Assembly: GCA_963791635.1 (NCBI GenBank) | Contig: CAWBTC010000005.1 | Location: 806,001-870,000, forward strand | Length of the DNA: 64,000 nucleotides | Reading direction: 5' to 3' | Source: VFMC01 sp963791635 | GTDB lineage: Bacteria > Actinomycetota > Acidimicrobiia > Acidimicrobiales > Ilumatobacteraceae | Shown here: positions 57,168-64,000 of the stretch, one piece after another | Layout: every line of letters starts with the position of its first letter | Numbering within the stretch: position 1 is the stretch's first letter | Program-made: the position numbers and the translations under genes | The notes under the pieces: model-generated | Seen by the model: the letters and a program-made list of their open reading frames with translations, nothing else | Databases searched by the model: none | What the model was told of the DNA's origin: nothing

Positions 57168-58783
57168 ATGGGAGCAAGGAGAACGCGGCACGCGGAGAGC
57201 GTTGCCCTGGCCGTGACGATCGTGCTGCTGACGGCGTCGGTGGCGTACGGCGCACCCGGTGGCGGGGCGAACTGGACCAGTTCCGGGCAGAACACCGACA
57301 ACACCCGCTACAACGCGTCTGAGCACGAGATCGGCGTCGACAACGCCGGCGATCTCGAGTTGCTGTGGAAGCTGCCCACACCTGGCGACATCTCAGCGAC
57401 CCCAGCGGTGGATGGCACGACCGTCTACGTGCCGGACTTCGCCGGCAACCTCTACGCCGTGAATCGCGACACCGGGGCGGTGCGCTGGCAGAAGAACTTC
57501 ACGACGGACTACGGGCTTGAGGCCGGCGACCATGCACGGGCCACGCCGGTCATCGCAGGCAACACCCTGATCCTGGGCGACCAGCTGGGCAAGCTGAGCC
57601 CGTTCATCGACCACGGCAACATCCTCGGCATCGACAAGAACACGGGCGCGCTGCAGTGGAAGACCACGTTCTCCGATGTCGCGCCGATCGTGACGCAGTC
57701 GGCCGTGGTGCATGGAAACATCGCCTACGTCGGGGTCGCGTCCTTCGAGGAGCTCTGGGCGCGATTCCTCCCGGCTGAGTACTGCTGCTTCTTCCGGGGC
57801 AGCATCATGGCCCTCGACGTCACCACGGGGGCCATCCTCTGGCGCACCTACACGGCGCCGCCGGTTTCGGGTGGCACGCCGAACGACGGCTACACCGGCA
57901 ACGCGGTGTGGGGCAGCACCCCGGCCATCGATCCGAAGCGCAACCAGCTCTACATCGCGACCGGCAACAACTACTCCGTGCCGGCAGCGGTGACTGCGTG
58001 CATCCTGGGTGGCGCGAGTCCGCCCTCGTGCCTGGACCCCAGCAACCACTTCGACTCGATCCTTGCGCTGAACCTCAGCACCGGTGCGATCAAGTGGAGC
58101 ACCCGAGCTCTGCCCTCGGACATCTGGAACGTGGCGTGTGGTCTCCCGATCCCGGGCTTCGAGGACGAAACGCCGAACTGTCCTGATGCCCAGGGTCCGG
58201 ACTACGACTTCGGCCAGGGGCCGTCGCTGTTCACCGTCGGCACAGGGAATGCCAAGCGCGACCTCATCGGTGCCGGTCAGAAGAGCGGCAAGTACTGGGC
58301 GCTGAATCCGGACACCGGTGCGGTGGTGTGGAGCACCCAGGTGTCGCCTGGCGGTGTGGCCGGTGGCCTCCAGTGGGGATCGGCCACCGACGGCAAGCGC
58401 ATCTACGTCGGCAACTCGAACAGCCAGTTCAAGCCGTGGATCCTTCAGGGCGGCGGCACCGTCTACCAGGGCGGCTGGAGTGCTCTCGATGCAACGACGG
58501 GCGCGATCCTGTGGGAGCGTCCGGACCCCGAAGGTGACCGTGGTATGGGCCCGGTCAGCGCCGCCAACGGTGTGGTGTACACGTGTTCGATGGACATCGA
58601 CGGCCACATGTACGCGATGGACGCTGCCACGGGCGCCGAGTTGTGGGACTACACGAGTGGCGCCAGCTGCCTCGGCGGTGCGGCGATCTCCAACGGCCAG
58701 GTGTTCTGGGGACGGGGTACGACGCGTTCAGCTTCCTCCCCAACGACAACCAAGGACTCCTCGCCTTCGGCCTTCCTGGCTGA
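57168..58783 (+). CDS. PQQ-type beta-propeller oxidoreductase (polyvinyl-alcohol-dehydrogenase-like), frameshift near end
   Basis: ATG 57168 (MGARRTRHAESVALAVTIVL) has a signal peptide and AGGAG at 57151. The mature protein is a beta-propeller with tryptophan-docking-like repeats: ATPAVDGTTVYVPDFAGNLY, GSIMALDVTTGAILWRTYT, NGYTGNAVWGSTPAIDPKRN-like block at 57890, KYWALNPDTGAVVWSTQVSP and GGWSALDATTGAILWERPDP. The CCFF pair is near residue 205. The frame shifts at about 58710 in a G run; the other frame gives GYDAFSFLPNDNQGLLAFGL and a stop at 58783, the natural end. It is exported and probably oxidises an alcohol or polymer with PQQ. The first gene after the 11-bp repeats. Confidence 0.82.
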
Positions 58784-58825
58784 CTCGCTCCACTTCACCC
58801 TGAACTCCGGCGACCATCGAGCCGT

Positions 58826-58844
58826 CGGCACCGTCGAGTGACCG
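58826..58844. repeat. 19-bp direct repeat, right copy
   Basis: CGGCACCGTCGAGTGACCG, 43 bases after the corrected stop of the PQQ-type gene. Confidence 0.85.
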
Positions 58845-58860
58845 ACGGCGGCCGGCGAGC

Positions 58861-59133
58861 TCATGCCGAGTGGTAGCTCACGCAGAACGCCGAGTTGACT
58901 GCGTCGTCGGTGGCGATCCGGATGTTCCAGCCGCGACGAGCCTCGTTCCACGACTGGTCGTCCACACCGTGCAGGGCGGCCATCGGGGTGAGCATCGACA
59001 GATCGTGGTTCATCATCGCGATGGAGCGGACGATTTGGGCATACAGCTCCAGCGTCACGCCTGCGACAGGGCGCATCGACGGGTGGTCGACGAGCTCGGG
59101 TTCGCGATCCAACTTCAGTTCGACGTTGCTCAT
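58861..59133 (-). CDS. Small conserved-looking hypothetical protein
   Basis: This 90-residue protein starts at ATG 59133 (MSNVELKLDREPELVDHPSM), with AAGGACC just upstream. It has VAGVTLELYAQIVRSIAMMN and HGVDDQSWNEARRGWNIRIA, a pattern of two short helices seen in small proteins that name a residue as x-G-V-D-x-x-W. Function unknown. It is divergent from the LLM monooxygenase gene. Confidence 0.6.
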   Translation of the reverse strand: MSNVELKLDREPELVDHPSMRPVAGVTLELYAQIVRSIAMMNHDLSMLTPMAALHGVDDQSWNEARRGWNIRIATDDAVNSAFCVSYHSA

Positions 59134-59236
59134 GGGTCCTTCCGGGAGACGGGGAGACTGACGCCGCGAGATCGCAGGACGTCGCGAGTTGTTCGGAGTC
59201 GAAGCGATGTTGGATGGGTATGGCACGATGATCCGC

Positions 59237-60427
59237 ATGCCGCACTTCCAGCCGCACCCTGCCCCGCTCCGCTTCGGCATCTTCATGCCGCCGATGCACA
59301 AGACCGGGGTGAACCCCACGCTCGCCCTGCACCGCGACCTCGAGTTGATCGAGCACCTCGATCGGCTCGGGTATGCCGAGGCGTGGATCGGCGAGCACCA
59401 CTCGGCGGGCATCGAGCTGATCGCCAGCCCCGAGGTGTTCATCGCCGCGGCCGCCGAGCGCACGAAGCACATCAAGCTCGGCACCGGGGTGAACTCGCTC
59501 CCCTACCACCACCCGTTCATCCTCGCCGACCGCATCGTGATGCTCGACCACCTCACCCGCGGGCGGATGATGTTCGGTGCCGGTCCGGGCCAGCTCACCA
59601 GCGACGCAGCGATGCTGGGCATCGATCCCGATGCAGCAGCGCCCGCGGATGGAGCAGGCCTTCGACGTGATGATGCGGCTGTTCGCCGGCGAGACCGTCA
59701 CCGAGAAGACCGACTGGTTCACGTGCGACGAGGCGGTGCTGCAGATGCGCCCGTACAGCAACTTCGACATCGCTGTGGCGTCGTCGCATGTCGCCGTCGG
59801 GTTCGAAGCTGGCCGGCCGCTACGGCACCGGCATGCTGTCGATCGCGGCCACCGAGCCCGCCGCGTTCCGGGTGCTCGACTACAACTACCAGGTCTGGCA
59901 GGACGAGGCCGCCCGCAACGGTCACGAGGCGCCGCGTGAGAAGTGGCGATCTGATGGGGCCGATGCACATCGCCGAGACCGTCGAGCAGGCCAAGGAGAA
60001 CTGCCGCTACGGCCTGCAGTGGGTGTTCGACTACCTGAGCCACATCATCCCGATGGGCGACCCCAACGATCCGCCCGCCGCCCACCGACTACGACGACTT
60101 CATCGACTACGCCAACGAGACGCGGCCGGATGGTGATCGGCACGCCGGAGATGGCCATCGAGCAGCTCGAGCGTCTGGTCGACAAGACCGGTGGGTTCGG
60201 CGCCTACCTGTTCCTCGGCGCCGACCTCGCCGACTTCGGCCGGCCACGAAGCGCAGCTACGAGTTGTTCGCCGACCAGGTGATGCCGCACTTCACCGGCC
60301 AGCTCGCCCCGGTGCAGGACGAGCTACGACCGCGTCGTCGGTGCCGGCAGCCGAGTGGGTCGATGCCACCCTCGGCGCCCAGCTCACCGCGATCGCCGAC
60401 TACGAAGCCGAAAAGGCGAGTCGCTGA
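59237..60427 (+). CDS. LLM-class flavin-dependent monooxygenase (luciferase alpha-like), multiple frameshifts
   Basis: ATG 59237 (MPHFQPHPAPLRFGIFMPPM) starts a bacterial-luciferase-like TIM barrel: AEAWIGEHHSAGIELIASPE, HIKLGTGVNSLPYHHPFILA, DHLTRGRMMFGAGPGQLTSD. The protein continues in other frames as MEQAFDVMMRLFAGETVTEK, LAGRYGTGMLSIAATEPAAF, GPMHIAETVEQAKENCRYGL, RMVIGTPEMAIEQLERLVDK and EWVDATLGAQLTAIADYEAE. At least six indels occur between about 59640 and 60330. The order of conserved blocks is complete, so the native gene is probably intact, about 395 residues. It uses reduced flavin; the substrate is unknown. Confidence 0.75.
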
Positions 60428-60445
60428 CCTCAGCGGCAGGGCGGC

Positions 60446-61320
60446 TCAGCGGTTCTGGACGTGCTGGAAGCCGAAGCGGCCCTTGATGCACAGGTTGCCG
60501 TGCGTGACCGAGTGGTCGCTGGGGCTGGTGACCTTCACGATCGACGTTGTCCTGCACGTGCAGGGTGAGCTGACAGCCCACGCCGCAGTACGGGCAGATC
60601 GTGTCGGTCTGCGGTCTGCACTGATCTCGTCCCACGTGCCCTCGGCGCGCATGTCGTGCTCGCTGGTGAACATCAGCGCGCCCGTCGGGCACACGGCGAT
60701 GCAGTTGCCGCAGTACACGCACGCGCTGTCGGGCAGCGTGGTGTCGTACTCGGCGGCGATGTGGCTGTCGAAGCCGCGTCCGGCGACGGCGATCGCGAAC
60801 GTGTTCTGCCACTGCTCGCCACAGGCATCGACGCACTTGTAGCAGAGGATGCACTTGTCGTAGTCGCGCACGTACAGCTCGTTGTCGCGCTTCACCGGTT
60901 GGGCCGTGGTGCGACGGTCGGCGCCGTAGCGGTCGACGTCGACGCCGTACTGCGTCGTTCCAGCGGCCGACGTTCGGTGCGACCGACAGGTCGTTCGCCG
61001 ACCCGAGGAACTCGAGCACCATCCGCCGGCTGTGCTGCACCCGCTCGGTGTCGGTGTGCACCACCATGCCGGCTCCGACCTTGCGTGAGCACGACGGCAC
61101 CAGCGTGCGCGAGCCCTCGACCTCGACCATGCACACGCGACAGGCGTTCTTCGGGGTGAGCGTGTCGCCGTAGCACAGCGTCGGGATGTCGTCGCAACCG
61201 GCGCCGCGGCAAGCCTGCAGCACCGTGGTGCCCTCTGCCACCTTCACGGCGGTCGCCGTCGATGGTGAGCTCGACGACCACGGGTGGGAGCGGACGACGG
61301 CGGACGGCGTTCACGAGAAG
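60446..61320 (-). CDS. Iron-sulfur subunit of NAD-dependent formate dehydrogenase/hydrogenase-type complex (frameshifted)
   Basis: The assembled frames give a NuoG-like [2Fe-2S] domain (IPTLCYGDTLTPKNACRVCM, TLVPSC) and a His-Cys region (VQHSRRMVLEFLGSANDLSV). Two [4Fe-4S] motifs follow (CILCYKCVDACGE, CVYCGNCIAVCPTGAL). The Fe-S entry motif of molybdopterin oxidoreductases comes last (TICPYCGVGCQLTLHVQD, NLCIKGRFGFQHVQNR), with a stop at 60446. The usual large catalytic domain does not follow; it is encoded separately upstream (63125-64000). Frames change near 60960, 60640 and 60580. This protein would wire electrons between the catalytic and NAD-reducing subunits. Confidence 0.72.
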
Positions 61321-62534
61321 CACCCCCAGCTTGGCGATCGCCGATTCGATGGCGCCGTGGGCCGAGTGGCCGAAGCCGCAGATGGAGGCGTCGCGGAGCA
61401 CCGCGCCGATGTCGGCGAGCAGCTCCCGATCGGCGGCGGCACCGGGGCCGCCGCTGGTCGAGGCGGATCAGCACCTCCTCCTGACGCATCGTGCCCACGC
61501 GGCACGGCACGCACTGACCGCACGCTCTCGTCGCGGAAGAACGCTGCGATGCGATGCACGAACGTCGGTGAGGTCGGCGGTCTGGTCGAGCACCATCACC
61601 ACGCCACTGCCCAGCGACAGCTTTGCGGCTCGGAGGTCTTCGAAGGTGAGCGGCACGTCGAGCTCGTCGGGCGTCGCGAACGAACCGGCTGCGCCGCCGA
61701 GCAGCACGGTGCGCAACGTGCTGGCCTCGCGCGATGCCGCCGGCGACATCGATCACCTCGCGCAGGGTGGCGCCGAAGCTCGAGCTCGTACACGCCGGGA
61801 CGGGCGACCGCGCCCGACACGCAGAACAGCTTGGTCCCGGTGGAGCCCGGCGTGCCCACGCTGGGCGTACGCCTGGCCGCCGCCGAGCACGATCGGCAGC
61901 ACGTTGACGAGGGTCTCGACGTTGTTCACCACGGTCGGCTTGCCGAACAGGCCGACCTCGACCGGGTACGGCGGCTTGTTCCGCGGCTCGCCGCGGAAGC
62001 CCTCGATCGAGTTGAAGATCGCCGTCTCCTCGCCACAGATGTAGGCGCCGGCGCCGAGGAACACCTCGAGGTGGAACGAGAAGCCCGCGCCCATCACGTC
62101 GTCGCCGAGCAGGCCGTGCGAGGTGGCCTGCTCGATGGCCGACACGAGCACGCTGGCGTGCACGTGGGTACTCGCCGCGCAGGTAGATCCAGCCCTGCTC
62201 GCAACCGGTTGCGATAGGCGGCGATCGTCATCGACTCGATGAGAGCGAACGGGTCGCCCTCCATGATCACGCGGTCCTTGAACGTGCCCGGCTCGCTCTC
62301 GTCGGCGTTGCAGACGAGGTAGTGCGGGCGTGCCGGCTGGCGGGCGACGGCGTCCCACTTCCGCCCGGCGGGGAAGGCTGCGCCGCCGCGGCCCATGATG
62401 CCGGAGTCGAGCATCTCGCGGATCACGCCGGCGGGGCCGATCTCGACGGCACGGCGCAGCGCGGCGTACCCGCCATGGCTGCGGTACGAGTGGAGGCTGC
62501 TGGGATCGACGAGGCCGACGCGGTGGAGCAGCAC
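61310..62534 (-). CDS. NuoF-like FMN/NADH-binding subunit (frameshifted)
   Basis: Conserved blocks occur in order but in several frames. They include IMGRGGAAFPAGRKWDAVAR (FMN), VCNADESEPGTFKDRVIMEG, GAYICGEETAIFNSIEGFRG and RNKPPYPVEVGLFGKPTVVN (NADH), KLFCVSGAVARPGVYELE and ICGFGHSAHGAIESAI. The [4Fe-4S] ligand block CGQCVPCRVGTMRQEE is present. Frames change near 62170-62200, 61857, 61780, 61740, 61555, 61520, 61455 and 61385. The N-terminal side runs on from the NuoE-like region and the two are probably one fused HoxF-type polypeptide. It transfers electrons to NAD+. Confidence 0.75.
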
Positions 62535-62535
62535 G

Positions 62536-63116
62536 AGTGAGTCGCGGTCGGTGACGCACCTGTGGGGTCGGCGACCTCGGCAGGATCCTCAGCCGGCGCA
62601 GCGCCTCCACCGAGCAGCGAGCGCAGTTGCACCGGTGTTGCGGGCGCGAGCACGCGAGTGGCGCGGCTGTTCGCCGGCTTCGATGAGCAGCACGGCCGGC
62701 GCCCGTTCGCACAGGCCGAGGCACGGCGACTCGTGCGCGCCGGCGGGCACGGTGGCTCCCGCGATCTGACAGGCGAGATCGATGCACACGTGCACTTGAC
62801 GGGCGTCGCGTTCGGTGGTGCTGAACAGGCCGTAGAAGGTGGCGACGCCATAGATCTCGGCCGGGGCCACATCGAGGCGGGAGGCGATGTGGTTGATCGC
62901 TCCCCTGCTGATCCAACCCACGCGATCGTTCACTGCGTGCAGCACCGGAAGCAGGCGATGTCGCTGGTCGCGGAGGTCGTGGCCGCCGCGGGCGATGTGG
63001 TGGTCGTCGGCAGAGCGGGTGGCACCGTGCCAGGACGAGTCGGCAGCGCCGAGCACTGCATCGATCGCCTCGATCTCAGCGTCGGTGGCTGTGTGCGAAC
63101 TGAGCTTGAGATCCAT
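62536..63116 (-). CDS. NuoE-like thioredoxin-fold [2Fe-2S] subunit or domain (frameshifted)
   Basis: ATG 63116 (MDLKLSSHTATDAEIEAIDA) leads to LLPVLHAVNDRVGWISRGAI, then LDVAPAEIYGVATFYGLFS. The four cluster Cys lie in VHVCIDLAC and ESPCLGLCERAP. After about 62650 the frame changes to LAPATPVQLRSLLGGGAAPA and runs towards the NuoF-like part without an obvious stop. It follows the catalytic subunit by eight bases. In formate dehydrogenases and HoxEF-type enzymes this domain passes electrons between FMN and the iron-sulfur chain. Confidence 0.72.
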
Positions 63117-63124
63117 CTGTCGGG

Positions 63125-64000
63125 TCAGCTACCTGCGGCCGCGCCGGCCACCTGATCGGCCAGATCTTCGGCCAGATCTTCGGCCAGATCTTCGGCAGGG
63201 TCGAGGACGAGCTTGTCGATGCGGACGGCGGCGGCCTTGAACTCGGCGGTGCCGGACTTGGGGTCGGTGGCGTCGATCGTGAGCACGTTGGTGTCGACCT
63301 GTTCGGGGAAGTGGAACGTCATGAACACGAGGCCCGGACGCAGCACGCGGTCGATGCGCACAGGTGCGTTCACCGACCCGCGTGGTGAGCTGACCTGTAC
63401 CCATTCGCCGTCGGCAAGGCCGAGACGCAGTGCATCCTCGGGCGACACATCGATCGATTCGCCCCATCGGAGCGGGCTGTCGAAGCCACCTGACTGCACG
63501 CCGGTGTTGTACGAGTCGAGCCGGCGGCCGGTGGTGAGCCGAAGCGGGAACTCGTCGCTCGTGGCCTCAACCGGCGGATCGTCGATCACGGGGCTGAACG
63601 GAGCGAGGCGACCGCGATCGGCGGGGTCGTCTGCCCACAGGCGACCGTGGAGGAACGACGGCTCGAGCGAGTCCTCGTGCGGGCAGGGCCACTGGATGCC
63701 GCTGCAGTTCCTCGAGGCGGGCGTAGCTCATGCCGGCATGCATCGGCGACAGCGAGCGCACCTCGTTCCACACCCGTTCGGCCACCTCGAGCGGCTCGGT
63801 GCCATACCCCCATTCGTGCCCGAGCCGGCGGCAGATGTCGAGGATGATCTGGATGTCGTCGCGGGCGCCGGGCGGCGGGTCGAGCGCCTTGCGGCAGCGC
63901 TGCACCCGCCGTTCGGAGTTCGTGACCGTGCCCTCGCTCTCGCACCACGACGCCGAACCGGGCAGCACGACATCGGCGAGCTCGGCGGTCTTGGTGAGGA
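63125..64000 (-). CDS. Molybdopterin-dependent formate-dehydrogenase-type catalytic subunit, C-terminal part (5' partial, frameshifted)
   Basis: The gene runs off the right edge, so only the C-terminal about 290 residues are seen. They include VVLPGSASWCESEGTVTNSE, RRVQRCRKALDPPPGARDDI and LDICRRLGHEWGYG. After an indel at about 63700 the molydopterin-dinucleotide-binding domain follows (FPLRLTTGRRLDSYNTGVQS, SPEDALRLGLADGEWVQVSS, GLVFMTFHFPEQVDTNVLTI). These are FdhF/FdhA features. The extreme C-terminus has the AEDL unit three times (12-bp DNA repeats). Presumably it oxidises formate with a bis-MGD Mo/W centre; the active-site Cys/Sec lies outside the window. Confidence 0.75.

Noticed and set aside
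58710..58840. Extended end of the PQQ-type protein (…GTVE)
   Set aside because: The other frame gives a propeller-like end GYDAFSFLPNDNQGLLAFGL and a stop at 58783, so the longer end is a frameshift product.
59600..64000. Decayed (pseudogene) formate dehydrogenase operon
   Set aside because: Indels are scattered in all genes while every catalytic motif remains intact, which fits sequencing error better than relaxed selection.

Overview
The window is GC-rich and densely coded on both strands, with many ATGA/GTGA start-stop overlaps. It carries a WhiB regulator, two SARP/AfsR-type activators, F420/FMN luciferase-like (LLM) oxidoreductases, a DUF4193-like acidic protein and a mycothiol-synthase-like double GNAT. 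Together these point to an actinobacterium. A collagen-like surface protein with an LLDTRP-type N-terminal domain and several Acidimicrobiia-type hypothetical proteins suggest the class Acidimicrobiia (Ilumatobacter-like). That placement is inference from gene content, not a phylogeny. No rRNA, tRNA or CRISPR array was seen.

Layout. 0-10 kb is mostly housekeeping: an M20 amidohydrolase (5' end outside the window), a double-domain ThyX-like protein, small hypothetical proteins, two crotonases, a gamma-carbonic-anhydrase-like protein, PrmA and a broken ribokinase. 10-18 kb is a regulatory block: a small secreted protein divergent from an AfsR-type regulator, an OmpR/HK two-component pair divergent from an exported protein, an APH-like kinase and WhiB. 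The AfsR segment is flanked by remnants of the neighbouring HK and APH genes. 18.5-23.5 kb holds threonine aldolase, TetR and an acyl-CoA-dehydrogenase-fold flavoprotein, divergent from an alpha/beta hydrolase and a NicX-like 2,5-dihydroxypyridine dioxygenase; this looks like an N-heteroaromatic ring-cleavage module. 23.4-29.6 kb holds a 19-bp repeat array, an ECF sigma factor with a membrane partner, and an RpiR/TauD/lyase-like group. 29.6-33.6 kb holds a lipoprotein, an M6 metalloprotease and IS remnants. 33.6-38.9 kb holds an LLM enzyme, the double GNAT, an SPFH protein with an internal deletion, DUF167 and lipoproteins. 39.4-44.8 kb is a surface cluster: collagen-like protein, O-antigen-ligase-like and Wzz-like proteins. 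44.7-55 kb holds an MttB-like methyltransferase, an AMIN-like lipoprotein, FKBP, a hotdog thioesterase, a cyclase-ATPase regulator, a DMT exporter, a Rieske oxygenase with an amidohydrolase, a class V aminotransferase and a sphingosine-phosphate-lyase remnant. 55-59 kb holds a SARP divergent from a PQQ-type beta-propeller enzyme across a seven-copy 11-bp repeat. 59-64 kb holds an LLM monooxygenase and an NAD-type formate dehydrogenase operon that runs off the right edge.

Regulation is the recurring theme. Three promoter regions (10.8, 15.9 and 57.1 kb) carry 7-bp motifs phased at exactly 11 or 22 bp beside genes for SARP/OmpR-type winged-helix regulators. The TetR and RpiR neighbourhoods carry paired palindromes.

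Quality caution. At least ten genes are split by single indels, several in G/C homopolymers, and 59.6-64 kb has an indel every few hundred bases inside otherwise well-conserved enzymes. Most of these are probably sequencing or assembly errors. Such genes are given as one span with the shift positions noted.
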